Source: Hyphomicrobiales bacterium | GTDB taxonomy: Bacteria; Pseudomonadota; Alphaproteobacteria; Rhizobiales; Rhizobiaceae | DNA length: 64,000 nucleotides | Assembly: GCA_900465915.1 (NCBI GenBank) | Contig: UBKJ01000034.1 | Location: forward strand, 19,759-83,758 | Direction: 5' to 3' | Shown here: positions 48,062 to 56,224 of the stretch, piece by piece | Layout: the number at the start of each line of letters is the position of its first letter | Numbering within the stretch: the stretch's first letter is position 1 | The notes under the pieces: generated by a model | Databases searched by the model: none | What the model was told of the DNA's origin: nothing | The model's input: the letters and a program-made list of their open reading frames with translations, nothing else | Position numbers and translations under genes: made by a program

Positions 48062-49354
48062 ATGTCCGAGCAACCCATTCCGGCCGATTTCATCGCCGAG
48101 CACAATTCCGGTTTCGAACACGCGCATAAGCGCGACTACGAGGCGCTGGGCGACCAGTTCGCGCGCCGCGGCTTCGAGATCGAAAAGATCACCGAAAAAG
48201 TGGCGAATTATTTCGTCGCCCTGCCCTCGTGGGGCACGGGCACCGGCGGCACGCGCTTCGGCCGCTTTCCCGGACGCGGCGAGCCGCGCGGCGTCTTCGA
48301 CAAGCTCGACGACTGCGCGGTCGTCAACCAGTTGTCGCGCGCCACGCCACGGGTCTCGCTGCATATTCCATGGGACAAGGCCGACCCGAAGAAGCTGAAG
48401 GACCACGCCGCCGCGCGCGGCCTCAGCTTCGACGCCATGAACTCCAACACCTTCGCCGACGCCGCCGGCCAGAGCCTTTCCTACAAGTTCGGCTCGCTCA
48501 CCCATGTCGATCCGGCGGTGCGCGCGCAGGCGGTCGCCCACAATATCGAATGCATCGAGATCGGAAAGGCCATCGGCTCGAAGGCCCTGACCGTCTGGCT
48601 CGGCGACGGCTCCAACTTTCCCGGCCAGCAGAATTTCACCCGCGCCTTCGAGCGCTATCTCGACTCCATGCGGGACATCTACAAGGCGCTGCCCGACGAC
48701 TGGCGGTTGTTCTCCGAACACAAGATGTACGAGCCGGCCTTCTATTCCACCGTGGTGCAGGACTGGGGCACGAATTACCTCATCGCCTCGACGCTGGGGC
48801 CGAAGGCGCAATGTCTGGTCGATCTCGGCCACCACGCGCCCAACACCAATATCGAGATGATCGTGGCGCGCCTGATCCAGTTCGGCAAGCTGGGCGGCTT
48901 CCACTTCAACGACAGCAAATATGGCGACGACGACCTCGACGCGGGCTCCATCGACCCCTATCGCCTGTTCCTCGTCTTCAACGAACTGGTCGACGCGGAC
49001 TATCGCGGCGTGGCGGATTTCCATCCCGCGCATATGATCGACCAGTCGCACAACGTCACCGATCCGCTGGAAAGCCTGATCTCGTCGGCCAATGAAATCC
49101 GCCGCGCCTATGCGCAGGCGCTTCTGGTGGACCGCGAGGCGCTGGAAACCTATCAGCAGGAAAACGACGCCCTGATGGCCTCCGACACGCTGAAACGCGC
49201 CTATCGCACCGATGTCGAGCCGATCCTCGCCGAAGCCCGCCGCCGCGCCGGCGGAGCCATCGAACCGATCTTCGCCTACCGCGCCAGCGGCTATCGGGAG
49301 AAGGTCGCGAAGCAACGCCCCGAAAGTAGGAGCGACGGCGGGGCGTTCAACTGA
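48062..49354 (+). CDS. rhaI: L-rhamnose isomerase (rhizobial RhaI type)
   Basis: A 430-residue TIM-barrel sugar isomerase converting L-rhamnose to L-rhamnulose. It is the RhaI type found in rhizobia and in Pseudomonas stutzeri, rather than E. coli RhaA. Metal-ligand-rich segments include EHKMYEPAFYST, VDLGHHAPNTNIE and GFHFNDSKYGDDDLDAGS. It follows rhaD by 24 bases with a GGGAGG site, so the two form a catabolic operon facing away from the uptake operon. Confidence 0.92.
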   Translation: MSEQPIPADFIAEHNSGFEHAHKRDYEALGDQFARRGFEIEKITEKVANYFVALPSWGTGTGGTRFGRFPGRGEPRGVFDKLDDCAVVNQLSRATPRVSLHIPWDKADPKKLKDHAAARGLSFDAMNSNTFADAAGQSLSYKFGSLTHVDPAVRAQAVAHNIECIEIGKAIGSKALTVWLGDGSNFPGQQNFTRAFERYLDSMRDIYKALPDDWRLFSEHKMYEPAFYSTVVQDWGTNYLIASTLGPKAQCLVDLGHHAPNTNIEMIVARLIQFGKLGGFHFNDSKYGDDDLDAGSIDPYRLFLVFNELVDADYRGVADFHPAHMIDQSHNVTDPLESLISSANEIRRAYAQALLVDREALETYQQENDALMASDTLKRAYRTDVEPILAEARRRAGGAIEPIFAYRASGYREKVAKQRPESRSDGGAFN

Positions 49355-49505
49355 TCGCATGGGCGGGGGCGCTACGCCGTTCCATAAAGGTAGCTTTTGA
49401 AAACAGGCTTGCCCTCGCCTGCCCGATCCCGGAATATTCCCTTGCCGTAACAAGGACCGGCGCTGGAACAGGCTCGCCTTTTCAGGCCAAGGGAGGAATC
49501 CGCCC

Positions 49506-50681
49506 ATGACGTCCGATGTCGCAAAGGTCAGCATTGTCGGCGCGGGCCATACGCCTTTCGGCCGCCTGAACGAAAATCTGGAGCAATTGATCGTCGCCGC
49601 CACGCGCGAGGCGTTGGCCGATGCGGACCTGCCCGCCTCGGCGGTCGACGCCGTGTTCGTCGCGCATTTCAATGCGGGACTGGTTCCCGACGGCTTCGTC
49701 TCTTCGCTCGTGCATCAGGCCGACCCGGACCTGCGCTTCAAGCCCGCGACGCGGCTGGAGAACGCTTGCGCGTCTGGCTCGGCCGCGATCCACGCCGGGA
49801 TAAACGCAATCCTGTCGGGCCGCGCCAAAACGGTCCTGGTCGTCGGCGCGGAAAAAATGACCGCGCGCACGACGCCGGAAGTGACGGCGGCGCTGGCGGG
49901 GGCCGGCTACAAGAACGATCCCGTCGAAGCCGCCCTGAGCTTCCCCGGCGTCTTCGCCCTCGCCGCGCGGCGTTATGCGGAGCGCTACGGCGACCCCCTG
50001 CCGGCCATGGCGCAGATCGCCTCGAAGAACCATATGAACGCGCTCGCCAATCCGCTGGCGCAGATGCGCCGGCCGATGACGGTTGAGGACTGCGCCGCCG
50101 TCACCGAGAAGAACCCGATCATCGCGCCGCCCCTGCGCCTCACCGACTGCTCGCTGATCTCGGACGGCGCGGCGGCGCTGGTGCTGACGACCAGCGACGC
50201 CGCACGCGCCCACGCCAAGGCCGCGCGCTTTCTCGCCGCCGTGCATGTGAGCGACTATCTGCCGATGTCGCGGCGCGACCTGATCGCCTATGAAGGCCCG
50301 CGCCGCGCCATCCACGGCGCCTATGAGGAAGCCGGGATCGGCCTCGACGACGTCAGCTTCGCCGAGGTGCACGACTGCTTCACCATCGCCGAGCTTCTGA
50401 CCTACGAGGCCATGGGCCTCGCCGCCCCCGGCCATGGCGCCGACGCGCTGGCGAGCGGCCGCGTGATGCGCGGCGGCAAGACGCCGGTGAACCTCTCCGG
50501 CGGCCTCAAGGCCAAGGGCCACCCGGTCGGCGCGACGGGCGTCTCCATGCACGTCATGGCCTATCGCCAGCTCACCGGACAGGCCGGCGAGATGCAACTG
50601 TCCAAGGCCGATCTGGGGCTGGTGTTCAACATGGGCGGCGCGGCGGTCGCGAACTACGCCTCGGTGCTCGCGCCGCTCTGA
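49506..50681 (+). CDS. Thiolase-family protein
   Basis: A 391-residue thiolase of the SCP2/acetyl-CoA acetyltransferase-like group. The nucleophile Cys88 is in RLENACASGSAA, a catalytic His is in EVHDCFT, and the C-terminal GHPVGATG motif is present. It probably cleaves or forms a 3-ketoacyl-CoA. AAGGGAGG lies 8 bases before the start. No other fatty-acid gene is next to it. It converges on a GntR gene that faces the ADC/ABC cluster, so any tie to that cluster is only positional. Confidence 0.82.
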   Translation: MTSDVAKVSIVGAGHTPFGRLNENLEQLIVAATREALADADLPASAVDAVFVAHFNAGLVPDGFVSSLVHQADPDLRFKPATRLENACASGSAAIHAGINAILSGRAKTVLVVGAEKMTARTTPEVTAALAGAGYKNDPVEAALSFPGVFALAARRYAERYGDPLPAMAQIASKNHMNALANPLAQMRRPMTVEDCAAVTEKNPIIAPPLRLTDCSLISDGAAALVLTTSDAARAHAKAARFLAAVHVSDYLPMSRRDLIAYEGPRRAIHGAYEEAGIGLDDVSFAEVHDCFTIAELLTYEAMGLAAPGHGADALASGRVMRGGKTPVNLSGGLKAKGHPVGATGVSMHVMAYRQLTGQAGEMQLSKADLGLVFNMGGAAVANYASVLAPL

Positions 50682-50781
50682 CACAGCTTCGTTGGAACGA
50701 ACCATCGCGCAGCGGCCGCCCATATTCATCCCGTTGGATATCAAAGGAGCATTGTGGGAACCACCCCCGCTCCCCACCTCC

Positions 50782-50800
50782 CTCAATCAGCCTGATTGAG
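50782..50800. terminator. Inverted repeat at the end of the GntR gene
   Basis: Perfect 8-base arms CTCAATCA and TGATTGAG with a GCC loop, covering the GntR stop codon at 50783-50785. It sits between two convergent genes. There is no T-run, so it is only a weak candidate for a bidirectional terminator. Confidence 0.3.
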
Positions 50801-51472
50801 CAGCGCCAAAACGCGCTCGGTGTCGCGCATCACGTGCTTGCGCATGCCGGCTTCCGCCGCCGCCGCGTCGCGCCGGCACAGGGCGTCGGAAACCTCGCGA
50901 TAGTTCTCGATCTGCTCCGCGCCCGGAGCCACCCCAAGCACGGGCATGCGGTTGCGCAGGCGGTGGCAGTAGAACCAGATGCGCAGGGCGTGCGCGAAAT
51001 GGCGGTCCAGGTCCCGCACCAGGCTCTTGTTCTTGGTCTGGGCGTAGATCTGCCGGTGGAATTCGCCGTCCATGTCGGTGAATTCGATGTTGCGGTGGCC
51101 GTTCTCGCGCTTCTCGCACAGGTCGGTCATCTGCTGGATATGCCGCGCCAGCCGCTCGTGCTCGGCGTCCGAGCCGCGCTGCGCGGCGAGGCGGCCGGCG
51201 AGCCCCTCCAGCTCGATGCGCACTTCGAGCTCCGACTGCACGTCGGTCAGGCCGATTTCGGTGGTCAGCGTGCCCCGGCGCGGCAGGATCATGACGAGGC
51301 CGTCATATTCGAGGCAGCGCAGCGCCTCGCGCACCGGCGAAAGGCCGACGTCCAGCTCGGCCGACAATTGCTTCTCGTTCAGCAGCGTCAGCGGCGCGTA
51401 GTCGAGATGCACGATGCGCTGCCAGATTTTGCGATAGGCCTGATCGCGCCTGCTTTCGTCATTCGATGTCAT
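50783..51472 (-). CDS. GntR-family regulator (FadR/FCD type)
   Basis: A 229-residue regulator with an N-terminal winged helix (QLSAELDVGLSPVREALRCLEYDGLV, about 35-65) and a helical FCD ligand domain containing the metal-site-like DGEFHRQIY. It is divergent from the ADC/ABC operon starting at 51878 across a 405-base gap that carries two GAAATTTC palindromes, and most likely controls that operon. No strong ribosome site is seen before its start. Confidence 0.87.
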   Translation of the reverse strand: MTSNDESRRDQAYRKIWQRIVHLDYAPLTLLNEKQLSAELDVGLSPVREALRCLEYDGLVMILPRRGTLTTEIGLTDVQSELEVRIELEGLAGRLAAQRGSDAEHERLARHIQQMTDLCEKRENGHRNIEFTDMDGEFHRQIYAQTKNKSLVRDLDRHFAHALRIWFYCHRLRNRMPVLGVAPGAEQIENYREVSDALCRRDAAAAEAGMRKHVMRDTERVLALLNQAD

Positions 51473-51877
51473 TCAAAAGCCTCCGGCAAGAAAACAGCGT
51501 TGGAAAAAGGACTTGCGATCTGAACGAGAGCTTGGGCCGGCGCGCGCCGGCGAAGGTGAATAGCTGAGATGAACATTGTTCGCCATGCTGAAAGCTTGGT
51601 CCGGGATTCGTTGTCGCGCCACAGTCTTAACCTAAACTCCATCGTCCGAACATCGGCCTCGACGCCGCCGCGCCGGCGGCCATTCCGCATTCGCGAAAGC
51701 GGGTCCTTCGCCGCCGATATCCGCCCTTGATCCCATAGCCCGATTCCATCCGGCCATCCTCGTTTCCGATTTAGTGGCATAAACCTATATTGACAACTGA
51801 AATTTCACTGTTAGTTTTTGACTCGCACTAAGAAATTTCAGTCCAATCCGCATAACGACACCAGAGGGAGCTACAAA
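51473..51877. promoter_or_regulatory. 405-base control region of the ADC/ABC operon
   Basis: No credible gene. Near the operon it becomes AT-rich. TTGACA at 51790-51795 with TAGTTT at 51812-51817 (16-base spacer) is a weak plus-strand promoter. TGAAATTTCA at 51798-51807 is a perfect palindrome, and GAAATTTC recurs at 51832-51839; their centres are 33 bases apart, about three turns of helix. Together CTGAAATTTC (51797-51806) and GAAATTTCAG (51832-51841) form a 10-base inverted repeat. They are the best candidate GntR sites. The left 300 bases show nothing clear. Confidence 0.5.
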
Positions 51878-52642
51878 ATGAACAAGCCATACGACCCGCG
51901 AGCGTTTTTCTCGTTCCTGGGTTTCCATTCCGGCGACATGGAATATCGCTGCCCGGACCTGCGCACCGTCAACGTCTATTGCCGGGGCGACCGCGAGCAG
52001 CTCGAAAAGCTCGTCAGCGTCACGCCGTTCACGCTCACCAGCGACATCTTCGTGGCCACCGTGGCCGATTTCGCCAATGTGTCGACGGGCCCCTATTATG
52101 ACGCCGGCGTCATCCTGCCGATCTCCTACAAGGATCACATCGCCGGAAACTACTTCTTCGAATTCGAGGACCAGCACTGGAGCGTCGCCGGCGGCCGCGA
52201 GCTCTGGGGCTATCCGAAGCGCTACACCAAGATCCTGCTCGAAAACGACGAGAAAGGCGCGCGCGGCACCGTGCGGGACTACGACACCCAGATCATGGAC
52301 ATCTCCGTCGCCTTCGACGACAGCGTCAAGCCGGACGCGTGGAAGGACGTCAAGCTGTCGCCCACCATCCAGGTCCGCGCCGTTCCGGAGCTCGCCGGGG
52401 ATTCCTTCTCCCAGTTCGACATCATCCTGCGCAACACCGCCGCGAATTTCGTGGTGAAGGAGCGCCGCTACGGCAAGGGCTCGGTGAAGCTCGGCCCGCT
52501 CGACATCGGCTCGAACCTTTTGGGCGGCTCGCCGCTGATCGTCAAGGAAGTGCTGGGCGCCGAATATGTGCTGGGCGATTTCGCCGCCACCAAGGCCAAC
52601 GGCACGCCGGTCACGCTCGACTCTCTGGTGGGGGCGTCCTGA
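51878..52642 (+). CDS. Acetoacetate decarboxylase-family protein (first copy)
   Basis: A 254-residue cytoplasmic protein of the ADC fold. Lys114 in GRELWGYPKRY aligns with the Schiff-base lysine of acetoacetate decarboxylase (WG[FY]PK motif). True acetone-forming ADCs need this Lys, but the family also includes aldolase-dehydratases acting on other keto acids, so the reaction here is not known. GAGGGAG precedes the start. The stop shares a base with the binding-protein start (TGATG). It opens a five-gene operon that ends in a second ADC-like gene. Confidence 0.85.
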   Translation: MNKPYDPRAFFSFLGFHSGDMEYRCPDLRTVNVYCRGDREQLEKLVSVTPFTLTSDIFVATVADFANVSTGPYYDAGVILPISYKDHIAGNYFFEFEDQHWSVAGGRELWGYPKRYTKILLENDEKGARGTVRDYDTQIMDISVAFDDSVKPDAWKDVKLSPTIQVRAVPELAGDSFSQFDIILRNTAANFVVKERRYGKGSVKLGPLDIGSNLLGGSPLIVKEVLGAEYVLGDFAATKANGTPVTLDSLVGAS

Positions 52643-53538
52643 TGAAAAAGCTGACCCAGCGCTTCCTGCGCGCCGGCGGCGGCTCCATCGTCGCGCTCGC
52701 GCTCGTCCTCGCCGCCTCCGGCATGACCGCCACCCGGGCCGACGCGGCCGCCGAGAAGAAGTTCGGCGACTGCGAGGTCACGCCGCATCCCAAGATGCAC
52801 CCGATCGACCTCAAGGAGCCGGGCGTGGTGCATTGGGCGGTGCCGCTGCCCACGCCGGGCGCCATCCTCGGCGATACGCCCGACACCGTCCATGGCGGCT
52901 ATCTTTACTGCATCGCCGCCGAGATCGCCAACCGCGCCGGAGCCGACAGCATCAAGGTGCGCAACACCACCTTCGACGCCATCATCAGCGGCGCGGACAG
53001 CGATTTCGACTATACGGTCTGGGACGTGATCATCACGCCGGAACGGCAGAAGGTGCTCGACTTCACCGTTCCTTACCGCACCTTCGACGCCGTGGTCGTC
53101 ACCACCAAGGATTCGGGTGTCACCGCCGAAAACCTCAAGGACAAGCGGATCGGCACGCTGATCGGGGCGCGGCAGGTGCCGTGGCTCGAACAGAACCTGA
53201 AGCCGAAGCAGCCGCTGCGCGCCTTCAACAACAACCAGGACCTGATCTCCGCCCTCGTCGTCGGCCAGATCGACGCCTTCGTGCACGACACCGACGGCGG
53301 CATCCTGTTCGCAGCGGAGAACCAGAAGCAGGGCCTCCTTCCGGTCGGCCGCCTGCCCATTCCGTTCAGCGTCGGCGCGGTGCTGCCGAAAGGCTCGGCC
53401 AACACCGCCAAGGTCAGCCAGATCATCGAGGACATGAAGGCCGACGGCTCGCTCGACGCCATCTACAAGAAGTGGCTCTATCCGCGCTGGAAGGGGTTCA
53501 AGGCGGAGGACGTCCCGCTCTGGAACGTCAAGAACTGA
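52642..53538 (+). CDS. Amino-acid-type ABC transporter binding protein
   Basis: A 298-residue class II (GlnH/HisJ-like) periplasmic binding protein with a long signal peptide (about 1-36). After it comes an unusual N-terminal segment with Cys/His/Pro-rich FGDCEVTPHPKMHPIDL before the normal fold starts. Typical late motifs are DAIYKKWLYPRW and IDAFVHDTDGG. The start overlaps the ADC stop by one base. The ligand is unknown; the amino-acid family also binds opines, ectoine and other small zwitterions or acids. Confidence 0.88.
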   Translation: MKKLTQRFLRAGGGSIVALALVLAASGMTATRADAAAEKKFGDCEVTPHPKMHPIDLKEPGVVHWAVPLPTPGAILGDTPDTVHGGYLYCIAAEIANRAGADSIKVRNTTFDAIISGADSDFDYTVWDVIITPERQKVLDFTVPYRTFDAVVVTTKDSGVTAENLKDKRIGTLIGARQVPWLEQNLKPKQPLRAFNNNQDLISALVVGQIDAFVHDTDGGILFAAENQKQGLLPVGRLPIPFSVGAVLPKGSANTAKVSQIIEDMKADGSLDAIYKKWLYPRWKGFKAEDVPLWNVKN

Positions 53539-53569
53539 CCCTCCGTCGCCCCGAGAAGGATGAGTAGCC

Positions 53570-54661
53570 ATGACTGCAATCGACACGTCCGGGGTGACGT
53601 CGAAAGGGGGGCGGGCGCAGCCCGCCCCTCCGCTCCCCATCAGAGGAATAGCGTCCGTCGCGATCGCCGGAAGCGTTCTTTCCGCCCTTTTCGGCCTGTT
53701 CGCCGCCTATGTGTTCGGGCGCTCCAACCCGGTGCTGGCCATATTGGCCTATCCGGTCCTGCTCGCCCTCGCCGCGGCCCATCTCATACCGCTGGTCCTG
53801 ATGGGGCGGCGGGCCTCCGCCTCCGGCCGGCTGTGGCGCGGCGGACAATGGGTGCGCGCCAGAGAAGAAGCCGCCCACGCCCGCGAGCTGGGCGTGACGG
53901 TGGCCGGCATCGCCCTCATCTCGATCCTGGCGCTGACCGTCGTCATCTTCGTCTGCGCCAACGACGCCGCCGTCCAGCGGACCTTCTTCGATCCCGAGAT
54001 CATCGCCACCAGCTTCGTCGAGGTGACGAAGGCGCTGGGCGTCAACATCCTCATCGCGGTCTCGTCGATGGCGCTCGCCATCGTGGTCGGGCTCGCTTTG
54101 GCCATCATGCGGCTGCTGCCGGGACGCGGTATGCGGGCGCTGCGGATGATCTCCATCGCCATCATCGACATTTTCCGCAGCCTTCCCGCCGTGGTCGTCA
54201 TCTATCTGGTCTGCTTCGGCCTGCCGCTGACCAAGATTCCCGTCATCTCGCAGCAGGACCCGATCCTCTATGCGATCCTCGCGCTGACGCTGGTCTACGC
54301 CGCCTATCTGGCGGAACTGTTCCGCTCCGGCATCGAGGCCATCCACGACAGCCAGCATTCGGCCGCATTGTCGCTCGGGCTCGGGACCGCCTCGGTCTAT
54401 CGCCGGGTCATCATACCGCAGATGGCGCGCAACATCGCGCCTCCGCTGCTCGGCTATTTCATCGGCCTGCAGAAGGACACCGCGCTGGTCAACGTGGTCG
54501 GCATCATCGACGCCTTCACCCAGGCCAAGATCTATTCCTCCAACTATTACAACCTCTCCTCCGTCACCGTGGTCTGCATCCTCTTCATCATCCTGACGAT
54601 CCCGCAGACGCGTTTCGTCGACTATCTGATCGCCCGCAGCGACAGCAAGAAAGCGAGGTGA
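53570..54661 (+). CDS. Amino-acid-type ABC transporter permease with N-terminal extension
   Basis: A 363-residue permease of the HisM/GlnP type. The family core (helices plus the EAA-like loop AAYLAELFRSGIEAIHDSQHSAALSLGL) is in the last 230 residues. In front are about 130 residues with two extra hydrophobic segments (about 28-50 and 55-77) and a basic loop, making the protein roughly 120 residues longer than most. One permease gene only, so the channel is probably a homodimer. 31 bases after the binding-protein gene. Confidence 0.88.
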   Translation: MTAIDTSGVTSKGGRAQPAPPLPIRGIASVAIAGSVLSALFGLFAAYVFGRSNPVLAILAYPVLLALAAAHLIPLVLMGRRASASGRLWRGGQWVRAREEAAHARELGVTVAGIALISILALTVVIFVCANDAAVQRTFFDPEIIATSFVEVTKALGVNILIAVSSMALAIVVGLALAIMRLLPGRGMRALRMISIAIIDIFRSLPAVVVIYLVCFGLPLTKIPVISQQDPILYAILALTLVYAAYLAELFRSGIEAIHDSQHSAALSLGLGTASVYRRVIIPQMARNIAPPLLGYFIGLQKDTALVNVVGIIDAFTQAKIYSSNYYNLSSVTVVCILFIILTIPQTRFVDYLIARSDSKKAR

Positions 54662-54664
54662 CCG

Positions 54665-55408
54665 ATGGCCTTCCTGTCTATCGAGAAAGCGACCAAGCGC
54701 TACGGTGACCACGAGGTGCTGACCGACATCGACCTGGAGGTCGACCGGCACAAGGTCGTCAGCCTCATCGGCGCCTCCGGCTCCGGCAAATCGACGCTGC
54801 TGCGCTGCATCAACGGGCTCGAGGAAATCCAGAAGGGCCGCATCGTCATCGACGGCGACCAGGTCTCGGGCATTGGCGTCGACCTGGTCCGGCTGCGCCG
54901 GCAGGTCGGCATGGTGTTCCAGAGCTACAACCTGTTCCCGCACATGACCGTGCTGCGCAACTGCACCATGGTTCCGGTGGAGACGAAGCTGTGCGGCAAG
55001 GAGGAAGCGGCCGAGCGCGCGATGGAGATGCTGAAGCGCGTCGGGCTTTCGGACAAGGCCAACGCCTATCCCGACCAGCTCTCGGGCGGCCAGCAGCAGC
55101 GCGTCGCCATCGTGCGGACGATGCTGATGAACCCGGCGATCCTGCTGCTCGACGAGGTGACGGCGGCGCTCGACCCGGAGCTGGTGGCCGAAGTGCTTGA
55201 ACTCATCCGCGAGCTCGCCGCCCGCGGCCTGACGATGGTGCTCACCACGCATGAAATGGCCTTCGCCCGCGAGTTGTCCGACACGGTCTGCTTCCTGCGC
55301 GGCGGACATATCCACGAAATGGGCCCGCCGGAGCAGATATTCGGCGATCCCCAGCAGGAGGCGACCCGCAATTTCCTGCGCCGCATCCGCGAAGCCGACA
55401 GACTCTGA
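54665..55408 (+). CDS. Amino-acid-type ABC transporter ATP-binding protein
   Basis: A 247-residue GlnQ/HisP-type ATPase with Walker A GASGSGKSTLLR, signature LSGGQQQRVAIVR and Walker B AILLLDEVTAALD, where the usual Pro after the catalytic Glu is Val. It starts 3 bases after the permease stop with AGGTGACCG upstream. It powers the importer bracketed by the ADC-like proteins. Confidence 0.92.
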   Translation: MAFLSIEKATKRYGDHEVLTDIDLEVDRHKVVSLIGASGSGKSTLLRCINGLEEIQKGRIVIDGDQVSGIGVDLVRLRRQVGMVFQSYNLFPHMTVLRNCTMVPVETKLCGKEEAAERAMEMLKRVGLSDKANAYPDQLSGGQQQRVAIVRTMLMNPAILLLDEVTAALDPELVAEVLELIRELAARGLTMVLTTHEMAFARELSDTVCFLRGGHIHEMGPPEQIFGDPQQEATRNFLRRIREADRL

Positions 55409-55433
55409 ACCCCTTCATCCAGGCGAAACAACC

Positions 55434-56177
55434 ATGACCTACGATATTCGCTCCTTTTTCAAATTCACCGGCGTCCTTCCGGGCGACGTCACCTATGCGG
55501 TGCCGGAACTGCATCAGTTCTGGGTGTTCTGCCGCGGCGACAAGGAGCAGATGGCGCGCATGATCGCGCCGACGCCGTTCGGCTTGCAGGACGACATCTT
55601 CGTGATCGGCGTCGGCGATTTCTCCAAGGGAACCGGCTGGGCGGACGCCTGCCTTCTGATGCCGGTGACCTTCGACGGCGCGCCGGGCGGCAATTATTAC
55701 TTCGAATATGAGGACCAGCACGCCTCGGTCGCCTCCGGCCGCGAGGTGTGGGGCTATCCGAAGGCGCTGGCCAAGATCGACTGGAAGGAGGACGACAAGG
55801 GCGTCCGGGTGCGGGTCCACGACTACGACACCGAGGTCTTCTCCGTCGCCATCGACTATGACGACACGGTGGACGCCTCGCAATGGAGCCACCTGTCGAT
55901 CTATCCGCAATATCAGGTGCGCGCCGTGCCGGAGGTCGCCGGCTCGGGCTTCTCCATCTTCGACGTGGTGACCCGCGACCCCTCGCGCGACTACACGCCC
56001 CACCGGACCATCCTCGGACGGGCTTCGGTCGATATCGGCAAGGTGGACCTGGCCAACGGCATCCTGGGCGGCGAGAAGCTGATCATCCGCGACGTGCTGG
56101 GCGCGGAAATGCGCATCGGCGACTACAAGTCCACGGCGGAGAACGGCGTTCCGAAAGTCGTCCGCAGCTTCGTCTGA
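55434..56177 (+). CDS. Acetoacetate decarboxylase-family protein (second copy)
   Basis: A 247-residue ADC-fold protein, clearly a paralogue of the one at 51878: the segment around NYYFEYEDQH and GREVWGYPKAL is near identical in pattern, with candidate Schiff-base Lys110. It is 25 bases after the ATPase gene and closes the operon. Two diverged copies in one transcript suggest two successive steps, or a hetero-oligomer, in the breakdown of the imported compound. Its function is unknown. Confidence 0.85.
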   Translation: MTYDIRSFFKFTGVLPGDVTYAVPELHQFWVFCRGDKEQMARMIAPTPFGLQDDIFVIGVGDFSKGTGWADACLLMPVTFDGAPGGNYYFEYEDQHASVASGREVWGYPKALAKIDWKEDDKGVRVRVHDYDTEVFSVAIDYDDTVDASQWSHLSIYPQYQVRAVPEVAGSGFSIFDVVTRDPSRDYTPHRTILGRASVDIGKVDLANGILGGEKLIIRDVLGAEMRIGDYKSTAENGVPKVVRSFV

Positions 56178-56182
56178 CAAAA

Positions 56183-56214
56183 CGGCGGCGGCCCCGATCA
56201 TGGGGCCGCCGCCG
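56183..56214. terminator. Terminator between convergent ADC and hydantoinase genes
   Basis: Perfect 13-base arms (CGGCGGCGGCCCC and its complement) and a 6-base GATCAT loop. On the minus strand the hairpin is followed by TTTTG, so it can end the hydantoinase transcript. On the plus strand there is no T-run, but the stem alone is strong enough to slow polymerase. Confidence 0.7.
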
Positions 56215-56224
56215 ATGCCTGGTC

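Noticed and set aside
45866..49672. A 1268-codon minus-strand frame
   Set aside because: It is antisense to rhaD and rhaI, both of which have intact active sites and good ribosome sites.
51469..51780. A 103-codon minus-strand frame upstream of the GntR gene
   Set aside because: Arg/Trp-rich, no ribosome site, and lies in the divergent control region.
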